Assembly (NCBI RefSeq): GCF_000472385.1
Contig: NZ_AWZU01000031.1
Span: forward strand, 29,827 to 92,728
Direction of reading: 5' to 3'
DNA: 62,902 nt
DNA from: Bradyrhizobium sp. ARR65
GTDB taxonomy: Bacteria > Pseudomonadota > Alphaproteobacteria > Rhizobiales > Xanthobacteraceae
This document shows, piece by piece, positions 8,586 through 17,111 of this stretch. Positions within the stretch are counted from its first letter, which is position 1. Each line of letters opens with the position of its first letter. Under the pieces are notes generated by a model. The model searched no databases and was not told the DNA's origin. It saw only the letters and a program-made list of their open reading frames with translations. A program made the translations under genes and the position numbers.

Positions 8586-10235
8586 ATGGATGGGAAAGTG
8601 AACCAATACGATATCGGTCTGGACAAGAACGCCGCCAATTACGTGCCGCTGACGCCGTTAAGCTTTCTTGCGCGCAGCGCCGCCGTCTATCCCAACCACA
8701 CCAGCACGGTCTATGAAGGCCGCCGCTTCACCTGGGCCGAGACTTACGCGCGCTGCCGGCGCTTTGCCTCCTATCTCGCTGCGCACGGCATCGGTGGCGG
8801 CGATACCGTGGCGGCGATGCTGCCCAACGTGCCCGCAATGAACGAAGCGCATTTCGCCGTGCCGATGACGGGCGCTGTGCTGAACACGCTGAACATTCGC
8901 CTGGATGCCCCCTCGATCGCATTCCAGCTCGATCACGGCGGCGCCAGGATCATCCTGGTCGACCCGGAATTCGCGGACGTGATCAGCGAGGCGCTGAAGC
9001 TGATGAGCGGACCGAAGCCGCTCGTGATCGACGTCGATGATTCGTCCTTCGCGGGCGGCAAGCGCATCGGCGAAATCGAATATGAGGCCGCGGTCGCGCA
9101 AGGCGACGCCAGCTTCGCCCCGCGCTATCCCGACGACGAGTGGAACGCGATCGCCCTGAGCTACACGTCGGGCACGACCGGCAATCCCAAGGGCGTCGTG
9201 ACGCATCATCGCGGCGCGTATCTGAACGCTGTGAGCAACATCCTCGCAGGTGGGCTCGGCCAGCATCCGGTCTATCTCTGGACGCTGCCGATGTTTCACT
9301 GTAATGGCTGGTGCTTCCCTTGGACAGTTGCCGCCGCCGCCGGCGTCAATGTTTGTCTCCGCAGGGTCGAGCCGACAAAAATCTTCGAGCTGATCAAGAC
9401 GCACGGCGTCACCCACATGTGCGGTGCGCCGATCGTGTACAACACGCTGATCAACGCCCCCGACGCGCCCAAGGGCACAGCCGCGCGGCGCGTAACCGGC
9501 CTGATCGCGGGTGCGGCACCGCCGGTCGCGGTGCTCGAGGGCGCCGAGAGCATCGGCATCAAGCTCACCCACGTCTATGGCCTCACCGAGGTCTATGGTC
9601 CCGCCTCCGTCTGCGCCGAGCAGCCAGGCTGGGATGAGCTGCCGGCCGCCGAGCGCGCGCAGATGAAGCGGCGGCAGGGCGTGTCCTATCCGCTGGAGGA
9701 AGCCGTTACCGTGCTTGATCCCGAGACCATGTGCGAGGTGCCGCGCGACGGGCAGAGCATCGGCGAGGTCATGTTCCGCGGCAACATCGTCATGAAGGGC
9801 TACCTGAAGAACGAGAAGGCGACTAGGGAAGCCTTTGCAGGGGGCTGGTTTCATACCGGCGATCTCGGCGTGCTCGACGAGCACGGCTATGTCATCATCA
9901 AGGACCGCTCCAAGGACATCATCATCTCCGGCGGCGAGAATGTTTCGTCCGTCGAGGTCGAGGATATTCTCTACAAACATCCCGCCGTCCTGTTCGCCGC
10001 CGTGGTGGCAAAACCCGATCCGAAATGGGGCGAGGTGCCCTGTGCCTTCGTCGAATTGAAGGAAGGCGCCAACGCCACCGAAGCCGAGATCATCGCCTAT
10101 TGCCGCAGCCAAATGTCGGGCTTCAAGACGCCGAAGATGGTGGTGTTCGGGCCGATCCCGAAGACCTCGACAGGCAAGATCCAGAAATTCCTGCTGCGCA
10201 ACCAGATGCAGTCGGCGAAGGCGATTTCGGCATAA
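8586..10235 (+). CDS. Acyl-CoA synthetase (AMP-dependent synthetase/ligase)
   Basis: 549 residues; GGGAGG upstream supports the ATG at 8586. It activates a carboxylic acid to an acyl-adenylate and then a CoA thioester. Motifs: P-loop YTSGTTGNPKG at residues 193-203, YGLTE at 331-335, TGD at 424-426 followed by DRSKDIIISGGENVSS, and the catalytic lysine in STGK near 531. Overall wording resembles the medium-chain/methylmercaptopropionate-type ligases rather than acetyl-CoA synthetase. It begins 26 bases after the TRAP permease, so importer and ligase probably act in sequence on the same acid. A GC-rich repeat follows and may end the transcript. Confidence 0.9.
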   Translation: MDGKVNQYDIGLDKNAANYVPLTPLSFLARSAAVYPNHTSTVYEGRRFTWAETYARCRRFASYLAAHGIGGGDTVAAMLPNVPAMNEAHFAVPMTGAVLNTLNIRLDAPSIAFQLDHGGARIILVDPEFADVISEALKLMSGPKPLVIDVDDSSFAGGKRIGEIEYEAAVAQGDASFAPRYPDDEWNAIALSYTSGTTGNPKGVVTHHRGAYLNAVSNILAGGLGQHPVYLWTLPMFHCNGWCFPWTVAAAAGVNVCLRRVEPTKIFELIKTHGVTHMCGAPIVYNTLINAPDAPKGTAARRVTGLIAGAAPPVAVLEGAESIGIKLTHVYGLTEVYGPASVCAEQPGWDELPAAERAQMKRRQGVSYPLEEAVTVLDPETMCEVPRDGQSIGEVMFRGNIVMKGYLKNEKATREAFAGGWFHTGDLGVLDEHGYVIIKDRSKDIIISGGENVSSVEVEDILYKHPAVLFAAVVAKPDPKWGEVPCAFVELKEGANATEAEIIAYCRSQMSGFKTPKMVVFGPIPKTSTGKIQKFLLRNQMQSAKAISA

Positions 10236-10239
10236 CTTG

Positions 10240-10385
10240 CTCTTTTCACCCCGCCCCGCTTGCGGGGAGAAGTCGAATCGCATCGCAAGACGCGATCCGA
10301 GTGAAGGGGGACTCTCCAAGAGCTCAGCTCGTGGTGACTCCCCTCACCCCGCCCTCTCCCTGCAAGCGGGGCGAGGGAGACCAGG
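10240..10385. repeat. GC-rich palindromic intergenic repeat (rhizobial type)
   Basis: CCCCGCTTGCGGGG forms a hairpin near 10255, and an inverted partner lies near 10345-10375 (CCCTGCAAGCGGGGCGAGGG). This wording is characteristic of repeats scattered between genes in Bradyrhizobium genomes. It sits between two convergent transcription units and probably serves as a bidirectional terminator. Confidence 0.6.
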
Positions 10386-10399
10386 CCCACGCCTTCCTA

Positions 10400-11197
10400 T
10401 CATCTCACCTCCAACCGCATTCCGTCGTAGGCTGGCACCACGTTCTCCGGCAGCTTGTGCCGCAGTACCTCGTAGTCGAGGTCGGAATGCAGGTTGGTGA
10501 TCACCGCGCGGCGCGGCTTGAAGCGATCGATCCAGGATAGAGCGTCATCGAGGCTGAAATGGCTGGGATGGGGCGTATAGCGCAGCGCGTCGACGATCCA
10601 GAGATCGAGATCTTCCAGGAGTGGCCAGCTCTCCGGCGGGATGTCGTTGAGATCAGGCGAATAGGCAGCGTTGCCAATGCGGTAGCCGAGCGCTGGGATG
10701 TTGCCGTGCTGCACCTGGAAGGCCGACATGGTCACCGTGCCGCCCTTGCCTTCGATCTTGCGGCTTTCATTGGCTTCGATCCCATGGCGCTCCAGGATCG
10801 GCGGATAGTCGCTGCCCTCCGGCGAAATGAAGCAGTAGGAGAACCGCGCCATGATGTCCTTGGCGGTGGATTGATTGAAATAGGTCGGAATGCGCCGGCG
10901 CTGGTGGATCACCACCGAGCGGAGATCGTCGATCCCATGCGTCTGATCGGCATGCTCATGCGTCAGGAATACCGCGTCGAGGTGATCGACATTGGCATCG
11001 ATCAATTGCTCGCGCAAATCGGGCGAGGTGTCGATCACGATGCGCGTGACGCCCTGCCCGGTGACCCGTTCGACCAGAAGCGAGCAGCGGCGCCGGCGGT
11101 TTTTCGGATTGTTCGGATCGCAACGGCCCCAACCGAGCGCCGGGCGCGGAACGCCGGCCGACGAGCCGCAGCCGAGAATTGTGAGTGTGAGCGTCAT
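10400..11197 (-). CDS. MBL-fold metallo-hydrolase (PhnP/RNase Z-like)
   Basis: 265 residues. It opens LTLTILGCGSSAGVPRPALGWG, typical of PhnP-like phosphodiesterases, and has the metal motif THEHADQTHGIDDLRS at residues 79-94. The usual final His of HxHxDH is Gln here, as seen in this alphaproteobacterial subgroup. Further ligand candidates are in VQHGNIPALGYRI and the C-terminal NLHSDLDY. Family members cleave phosphodiesters or cyclic phosphates; the substrate here is unknown. Its start overlaps the end of tatD by 4 bases, so it is the last gene of the dacC-tmk-holB-metG-tatD run. Confidence 0.85.
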   Translation of the reverse strand: MTLTLTILGCGSSAGVPRPALGWGRCDPNNPKNRRRRCSLLVERVTGQGVTRIVIDTSPDLREQLIDANVDHLDAVFLTHEHADQTHGIDDLRSVVIHQRRRIPTYFNQSTAKDIMARFSYCFISPEGSDYPPILERHGIEANESRKIEGKGGTVTMSAFQVQHGNIPALGYRIGNAAYSPDLNDIPPESWPLLEDLDLWIVDALRYTPHPSHFSLDDALSWIDRFKPRRAVITNLHSDLDYEVLRHKLPENVVPAYDGMRLEVR

Positions 11198-11982
11198 GCT
11201 GTCTGCGGCGCCGGCACTTTCGAGAACAGGCGGAAGAAATTCTCACTGGTCTGGCGCGAAATCTCTTCGAGCGACACGCCGCGCACCTCCGCCAGCACCT
11301 TGGCGACCTCAACGACATAGGCCGGCTCGTTGCGCTTGCCGCGGAATTTGCCGGGCGCGAGATAAGGAGAATCGGTTTCGACCATGATGCGGTCGGCGGG
11401 CAGTTCAGCGGCCAGCTCGCGCAAATTCTCGGACTTCTTGAACGTCAGAATGCCCGTGAATGAGATCGAAAGGCCCAATTCGATTGCCTTCATCGCAAGG
11501 TCCCGCCCACCAGTGTAGCAATGCAGCACGGCGCGAAAAGGTCCCTTAGCGACTTCCTCTTCCAGGACGCGGCGGCAATCCTCATCGGCCTCGCGGGTGT
11601 GAATGACGAGCGGCAAACCGGTCAGGCGCGCGGCTGCGATATGGGCGCGAAAGCCGCGCGCCTGCGCGTCCGGCGAGCCATTGTCATAGAAGTAGTCGAG
11701 CCCAGCCTCACCCAGCGCCACGACTTTCGGATGGCGGGTCAGTTCGGCCAGCTCATCAGGGGAAATGCCATCCTCTTCATCTGCGTGATGCGGATGGGTG
11801 CCAACTGAGCAATAGACATTGGGAAAGCGCTCGGCGATCGCGATGAGCGCCGCCAACTGCCGCACCCGTGTCGAGATCGTGACCATGCGGCCGATCCCGG
11901 CCTCGGCTGCGCGCGCCACGATCCCGTCGAGGTCGCCGGCGAAATCTGGAAAATCGAGGTGGCAATGACTGTCGACAAGCAT
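11194..11982 (-). CDS. tatD: TatD-family metal-dependent hydrolase (DNase)
   Basis: 262 residues, full length for the family. The N-terminus MLVDSHCHLDFPDF carries the first metal-binding HxH; GTHPHHADE, GEAGLDYFYD, LPLVIHTREADED, LHCYTG and VETDSPYLAP supply the remaining conserved metal and catalytic residues. TatD proteins are cytoplasmic 3'-5' nucleases of the amidohydrolase fold. It follows metG by 12 bases and overlaps the MBL gene by 4, a metG-tatD-MBL order frequent in alphaproteobacteria. Confidence 0.92.
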   Translation of the reverse strand: MLVDSHCHLDFPDFAGDLDGIVARAAEAGIGRMVTISTRVRQLAALIAIAERFPNVYCSVGTHPHHADEEDGISPDELAELTRHPKVVALGEAGLDYFYDNGSPDAQARGFRAHIAAARLTGLPLVIHTREADEDCRRVLEEEVAKGPFRAVLHCYTGGRDLAMKAIELGLSISFTGILTFKKSENLRELAAELPADRIMVETDSPYLAPGKFRGKRNEPAYVVEVAKVLAEVRGVSLEEISRQTSENFFRLFSKVPAPQTA

Positions 11983-11994
11983 GAAGAAACCGCC

Positions 11995-13911
11995 TTAAGC
12001 CGCTGTAGGCTCAATATAACGCGGGAATACCGCCTGCGGTGCCGGCAACTTCGTGCCAGGTGCGATCCGCGTTGTCCCGCCGAGCATCGCGAAATTGCGC
12101 TCGCTCTCGGGGATACCGAGGCTGTCGAGCAGTTTTGCAGCGGCCGCCGGCATCACCGGCTGGGTCAATATGGCGATCTGCCGGACCACTTCCGCCGTCA
12201 CGTAGAGCACGGTGCGCTGGCGCACGGGATCCGTCTTCGCGAGCGCCCATGGTGCCTCGCCCGCGAAATAGCGGTTGGCTTCGGCAACCACTGACCACAC
12301 GGTGTTCAGCCATTGATGGATCTGCTGGGTCGCCATCGCGCTGCGTGACGCCGCAATCATCGCATCGGCCTCGGCGAGGATCGACTTGTCGCTGTCGCTG
12401 AACGCGCCGGGCTCGGGCAACACGCCGCCGAGTTGCTTCGCGATCATCGACAGCGAGCGCTGCGCCAGATTGCCGAGGTCGTTGGCGAGATCGGCATTGA
12501 TCCGCGCGACGATGGCCTCGTGGTTGTAATTGCCGTCCTGGCCGAACGGCACCTCGCGCAGGAAGAAATAGCGGATCTGATCGACGCCATACTGGTCGGC
12601 AAGATTGAAGGGGTCGACGACATTGCCGACCGACTTCGACATCTTCTCGCCTCTGTTGAACAGGAAGCCATGCGCGTAGACCCGCTTCTGCACGGTAATG
12701 CCCGCCGACATCAGAAACGCCGGCCAATAGACCGCGTGAAAGCGGATGATGTCCTTGCCGATGACATGCACATCAGCCGGCCAATAGCGCCAGTTCGGAT
12801 CGCCCTCATCGGGGAAACCGACACCGGTGATGTAATTGGTGAGTGCATCGACCCAGACATACATCACGTGCTTGGGATCGTCGGGCACCTTAACGCCCCA
12901 GTCGAACGTGGTGCGCGAAATCGAGAGATCGCGCAGGCCGCTCTTCACGAAGCTGATCACCTCGTTCTTGCGCGCGTCGGGGCCGACGAAATCCGGCTGC
13001 GATTCGTACAGCGCAAGCAGCTTGTCCTGATAGGCCGACAGACGAAAGAAATAGCTCTCCTCCTCGACCCATTCGACCGGCGTGCCCTGCGGGCCGAGGC
13101 GCACCCCATCCTCGCTGAGCCTCGTCTCCTCCTCGGCGTAATAGGCCTCATCGCGCACCGAGTACCAGCCGGAATAGCTGTCGAGATAGATGTCGCCACT
13201 CTTGGCCATCCGCCGCCAGATCTCCTGGCTGGAGCGATGGTGCTGCTCTTCCGTGGTGCGGATGAAGCGGTCGAAGGAAACATTGAGACGCTCGTCCATG
13301 TCCTTGAACCGCCCCGCATTCCTGGTGGCGAGCTCGTGTGGCAGCATGCCTTCGTTCTGCGCGGTCTGAATCATCTTCAGCCCGTGCTCGTCGGTGCCGG
13401 TCAGGAAGAACACATCCTTGCCGTCGAGCCGCTGGAAGCGTGCCAGCGCGTCCGTCGCAATCGCCTCATAGGCGTGGCCGATATGCGGGGTGCCGTTGGG
13501 ATAGGCGATGGCGGTCGTGATGTAGAAGCGGTTGCCGCGCGAGGTTGCCTGCGGCGTCTCGACGGTTGCAGCTTTTGGCGTGGTGGCACGCGCCGGCTTG
13601 GCAACGGCCGATTTGGCGGCCTTTGTTCCTCGTGCGGCCGTGCTCTCAGCCGCCGCCTTTGGAGCTTTCTTCACGCTCCTTTTCGCGGTCTTTGACGCGG
13701 ATCCGGTCTTTGCAGCCGTCTTGGCGACCTTCCCCGCCTTCTTGACGCCGCGCTTCGCCTTTTTGGCAGCGCCCGTTGCTTTCTTGACACCGCGCTTGGC
13801 TTTGGCGCGTTTCTTCGTCGCCACTGCGGCGGACTTGCGCGCGCGCTTCTTGCCCGCTCTCTTCGCGGCTTTCTTGGTCGTCTTCTTGGCAATTGTCTTA
13901 CGCGCTGCCAC
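11995..13911 (-). CDS. metG: Methionyl-tRNA synthetase with a histone-H1-like N-terminal extension
   Basis: 638 residues. The catalytic domain starts near residue 127 (NRFYITTAIAYPNGTPHIGHAYEA; HIGH at 143-146) and has KMSKS at 423-427, followed by the anticodon-binding helical domain. The zinc-knuckle cysteines of E. coli-type enzymes are absent (YSVRDEAYYAEEE), consistent with a metal-free subgroup. Residues 1-120 are exceptional: by my count 32 Lys, 36 Ala, 10 Arg and only 2 acidic residues, with [K/T]AKR[G/S]VKKA repeated near 37, 51 and 75. No Met occurs between residue 1 and the core, so the tail appears to be translated. It could bind tRNA or nucleic acid, or could be a neutral expansion. 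Confidence 0.93.
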   Translation of the reverse strand: MAARKTIAKKTTKKAAKRAGKKRARKSAAVATKKRAKAKRGVKKATGAAKKAKRGVKKAGKVAKTAAKTGSASKTAKRSVKKAPKAAAESTAARGTKAAKSAVAKPARATTPKAATVETPQATSRGNRFYITTAIAYPNGTPHIGHAYEAIATDALARFQRLDGKDVFFLTGTDEHGLKMIQTAQNEGMLPHELATRNAGRFKDMDERLNVSFDRFIRTTEEQHHRSSQEIWRRMAKSGDIYLDSYSGWYSVRDEAYYAEEETRLSEDGVRLGPQGTPVEWVEEESYFFRLSAYQDKLLALYESQPDFVGPDARKNEVISFVKSGLRDLSISRTTFDWGVKVPDDPKHVMYVWVDALTNYITGVGFPDEGDPNWRYWPADVHVIGKDIIRFHAVYWPAFLMSAGITVQKRVYAHGFLFNRGEKMSKSVGNVVDPFNLADQYGVDQIRYFFLREVPFGQDGNYNHEAIVARINADLANDLGNLAQRSLSMIAKQLGGVLPEPGAFSDSDKSILAEADAMIAASRSAMATQQIHQWLNTVWSVVAEANRYFAGEAPWALAKTDPVRQRTVLYVTAEVVRQIAILTQPVMPAAAAKLLDSLGIPESERNFAMLGGTTRIAPGTKLPAPQAVFPRYIEPTAA

Positions 13912-13977
13912 CGCAAATGTCCTTGGTTTGAGCTCAACAGAATGTCGGGATTGAAGCGCGCGGGCTTGCGAAATCCC

Positions 13978-15024
13978 CTACCGCGTCGCTTCCGCAAGCA
14001 TGCCGAACACCGAGAAAACCAGCGGTTTTCGTTCAAGATTGTAGTCCTGGGTGTCGCGCGCGGCGCGGGCGATCTTTTCCCATACCTCCGCCAGCCGTGC
14101 AAGGCGGGGCAGGTTCGCATTCGCGTCAAGGCCAGGCGCACGCATGCGCTCGGCCACCCAATGCTCGATGCTGTCGACGAAGGCCGCGAGCGCCACGCGG
14201 TCGCTGGTGCCGAGGGCGTCACCGAGCGCGTGCAGCTCGCGCGGATCGACGCTTGGCAAAGCGGCGAGCAGCGCTGCTGTGCGCTGCTGCAACTTCAGGC
14301 TGTTGCCCCCCAGCAGCGTGAGCGCTCGCGCCACGCTGCCTTCCGAGGCAGCGGCTGCTTCGGGCAAGCCGGGCTCATCGGCCGCGAGCCCCGCGGCCTG
14401 TGCCGCGGCGCTGATCACGTCGGCCTGCGACAGCGGCCGCAACGAAAGCTTGCGGCAGCGTGACTGGATGGTCGCCAGCACCCGGCGCGGCGCATGGCTG
14501 ATCAGGAGAAACAGCGATTGCTGCGGCGGCTCCTCGAGAATCTTGAGCAAGGCGTTCGCCGCGTTGGGGTTGAGCTCGTCGACGGTGTCGACGATGCAGA
14601 CCCGCCAGCCTTCGACGGCCGCCGTCGAGCCGAAGAAGGCGATCGTCTCGCGCGTTTCGTCGACGGTGATGACCGTGCGCATCACGCCTTTGTCGTTCAG
14701 CGTGCGCTCCAGCGTCAAAAGACTGCCGTGCGCGCCCGCGGCGACCTGCCGGGCTATCGGCTCGTTCCGGTCGACCTGGAGCGTCTCGGCATCCTGCACC
14801 TCGGCAGCGAGCGGATCGCGATGGCTCAGCACGAAGCGCGCCATGCGATAGGCGAGCGTCGCCTTGCCGATGCCCTGTGGCCCCCCGAGCAGCCAGGCAT
14901 GCGGAATCCGTCTGCTGCGATAGGCGGAAAGCAGCGCCGCTTCGGCGTCGCGATGCCCGAACAACACGGACGTCTCGCGCGGATGCGGCACGACAGTCTC
15001 GACTTCCGCCTGGCGAGCACTCAT
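13978..15024 (-). CDS. holB: DNA polymerase III subunit delta'
   Basis: 348 residues. It opens with LFGHRDAEAALLSAYRSRRIPHAWLLGGPQGIGKATLAYR, a clamp-loader AAA+ start with Walker A GPQGIGKAT. VDELNPNAANALLKILEEPP and SRCRKL are the delta'/gamma-family signatures (Walker B region and SRC motif). Delta' opens the ring of the sliding-clamp loader during chromosome replication. Its start overlaps the end of tmk by 4 bases; the tmk-holB-metG order is a common conserved block. Confidence 0.92.
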   Translation of the reverse strand: MSARQAEVETVVPHPRETSVLFGHRDAEAALLSAYRSRRIPHAWLLGGPQGIGKATLAYRMARFVLSHRDPLAAEVQDAETLQVDRNEPIARQVAAGAHGSLLTLERTLNDKGVMRTVITVDETRETIAFFGSTAAVEGWRVCIVDTVDELNPNAANALLKILEEPPQQSLFLLISHAPRRVLATIQSRCRKLSLRPLSQADVISAAAQAAGLAADEPGLPEAAAASEGSVARALTLLGGNSLKLQQRTAALLAALPSVDPRELHALGDALGTSDRVALAAFVDSIEHWVAERMRAPGLDANANLPRLARLAEVWEKIARAARDTQDYNLERKPLVFSVFGMLAEATR

Positions 15025-15710
15025 GCGGGCGCGGCCACGTTGGCGGGGTTGACGAAGAAGCGCCCGCCCACGGCGCCCCAGACACGGGCTGCAACCGTGT
15101 TCACATCGGCATCGGCGTCGATCAGTACGCAGCGCTCCGGTTCACTTGCGGCGATTTCGCGATAGGCCTCGCGAAGCTCTTGATGGAATTTGAGGTCCTC
15201 TGACTCAAAGCGGTCCGGCGCCTCGCTGCCGCGACGGGAGGCGGCGCGCTTCAAACCGACCTCGACCGGCAGGTCGAGGATGATAGTCAGATCGGGCTTG
15301 AGGTCCCCAATGGTCACCCGCTGCATGGCGTTGAGCACGGCCGGCGCGACATGACCGAGCTTGACCTGATAGGCCCATGTCGAATCATAGAAGCGATCGC
15401 AGAGCACCCAAGCGCCCTGGGTCAGCGCCGGCAAGATCACCGCGCGCACGTGGTCGTCGCGTGCGGCCGCAAACAACAGGGTCTCCGCGTCTGGACCGAG
15501 CAGCTTGCCCACTCCTGACAGAACAAGATGGCGGATGATTTCCGCGCCCGGCGAGCCGCCAGGCTCCCGGGTCAGCACGACGCGCAGCCTGGCCGCTTCA
15601 AGATGCTCGGCCAACTTCTTGATTTGGGTGGATTTTCCGGCGCCCTCGCCTCCCTCGAATGTGATGAAGCGCCCGCGCCCGGGGGCTCGTCTGGTCGCGT
15701 CCTCCGCCAT
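15021..15710 (-). CDS. tmk: Thymidylate kinase
   Basis: 229 residues from ATG 15710. P-loop FEGGEGAGKSTQ, the DR motif in LTREPGGSPGAE, CDRFYDSTWAYQ and the LID-region arginines in KRAASRRG identify dTMP kinase, which makes dTDP for DNA synthesis. A GTG at 15728 would add six residues and overlap the previous gene; the ATG two bases beyond the dacC stop seemed the better start. It is translationally coupled to holB. Confidence 0.93.
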   Translation of the reverse strand: MAEDATRRAPGRGRFITFEGGEGAGKSTQIKKLAEHLEAARLRVVLTREPGGSPGAEIIRHLVLSGVGKLLGPDAETLLFAAARDDHVRAVILPALTQGAWVLCDRFYDSTWAYQVKLGHVAPAVLNAMQRVTIGDLKPDLTIILDLPVEVGLKRAASRRGSEAPDRFESEDLKFHQELREAYREIAASEPERCVLIDADADVNTVAARVWGAVGGRFFVNPANVAAPA

Positions 15711-15711
15711 G

Positions 15712-16959
15712 TCAGAGCTTCTCGACACCGGCGCGGAACATGCCGATCACAAGCTCGCTCGCGCCATCGATCGCGCGGCGCATGGTAGATCCTGTCCCGA
15801 TCGATTCAGCGGCGTAGACGGGCTGCTCCACGGCGATATTGGGGCCACGCCAGACCTTGATGACGCCGACAGGCTGCCCCGCCTGGATGGGCGCGCGCAC
15901 CGGGCCATTATAGACGAGGCGCGCGATCAGTTTCTCGTTGCCGTTCTTCTGCACCATCACCTTGATCGGCTCGGGACTCGTGAGCGGGACCGAGCGGCTG
16001 TCGCCGCCGAACACGCGCGCATAGCCGAGCGGCTGCTGTGCGGCGAACAGGTTGCGCCATTCGAAATTGCGGAACCCCCATTCCAGCATCTTCTTGGCCT
16101 CGTTGGCGCGATCTTCAGAGTCCTCCAGGCCGTTGACCACGACGATCAAGCGAACCCCGTTCTGGACCGCAGACCCGACCATGCCGTAGCCGCCTTCCTT
16201 GGTGTACCCGGTCTTCAGGCCGTCAGCGCCCTCCAAAGAGTTGAGCAGCGGGTTGCGGTTGAGTTGCCGGATCTTGTTCCAGGTGAACTCCTTCTCGCCG
16301 AACAATTTGTAGAATTCGGGGTAGGTCAGGATGATATGGCGCGCCAACATGGCGAGCTCGCGCGCCGTCATCTTGTTGCCGGGGTCCGGCAGGCCGTTGG
16401 CGTTGGCGAATGTCGATTTGATGAGGCCGAGTTCGCGCGCGCGCTTGGTCATGAAGTCGCTCGCAAATGTGCGCTCGTTGCCGGCCATGCCCTCGGCCAG
16501 CGCGATGCAGGCGTCATTGCCGCTCTGGATGATGGCGCCATGCAGAAGATCGTCCACCGATACCTTGCTGTGGATGGCCGCAAACATCGTCGAGGTGCCC
16601 GAGGGCGCACCGCCGTGGCGCCAGGCATATTCGCTGATCGGATATTCATCGGTCAGCTTGACCTTGCCCTCCTGGATGGCGTGGAACACCACTTCCGCGG
16701 TCATCAGCTTCATCATGCTGGAGGGCGCGCGCAACTCATCCGCGTTCTTCTCGAACAGCACGCTGCCCGTGGTGGCTTCGATCAGGATTGCGGTCGGGGC
16801 ATCGCCTTCAAAGCCGCCCTCTTCCTTCTTGGCCCCCTGCACGCTCTGATTGGCGGCGAGCAGCGCGCCGCCCCAGGCAACCGATGCTGCGATCGCGCCA
16901 GCGATCAGGCCGCGCAGCAGCCGTCCGGTCGTAACCTTACCCAGGCTGAACGGGAACAT
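15712..16959 (-). CDS. dacC: D-alanyl-D-alanine carboxypeptidase (penicillin-binding protein 5/6 type)
   Basis: 415 residues with an N-terminal membrane/signal segment (LLRGLIAGAIAASVAWGGALLA). The three active-site motifs of class-A low-molecular-weight PBPs are present: SMMK (Ser81, Lys84), SGN (146-148) and KTG (249-251). The C-terminal domain and a terminal amphipathic stretch (MRRAIDGASELVIGMFRAG) fit periplasmic membrane attachment. The enzyme trims the terminal D-Ala from peptidoglycan pentapeptides. It leads the tmk-holB-metG run; the rlpA gene lies about 1.1 kb upstream on the same strand. Confidence 0.9.
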   Translation of the reverse strand: MFPFSLGKVTTGRLLRGLIAGAIAASVAWGGALLAANQSVQGAKKEEGGFEGDAPTAILIEATTGSVLFEKNADELRAPSSMMKLMTAEVVFHAIQEGKVKLTDEYPISEYAWRHGGAPSGTSTMFAAIHSKVSVDDLLHGAIIQSGNDACIALAEGMAGNERTFASDFMTKRARELGLIKSTFANANGLPDPGNKMTARELAMLARHIILTYPEFYKLFGEKEFTWNKIRQLNRNPLLNSLEGADGLKTGYTKEGGYGMVGSAVQNGVRLIVVVNGLEDSEDRANEAKKMLEWGFRNFEWRNLFAAQQPLGYARVFGGDSRSVPLTSPEPIKVMVQKNGNEKLIARLVYNGPVRAPIQAGQPVGVIKVWRGPNIAVEQPVYAAESIGTGSTMRRAIDGASELVIGMFRAGVEKL

Positions 16960-17111
16960 CAGGCGCGCCTTTAACGAAGTCCTTGAACAAGGCCTTCTAA
17001 CAGTTGGAAGTCACGCAAACAACACGGCTTTTTGGCGCCGCCGGCGATTGTCGGTGAAATCGAAGGAACCTATCGTGAGCATTCCACATTCAAAAACAAA
17101 CGGGAAACGCA

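Noticed and set aside
8658..10319. 553-codon open frame opposite the acyl-CoA ligase
   Set aside because: Antisense shadow; the plus-strand ligase motifs are unambiguous.
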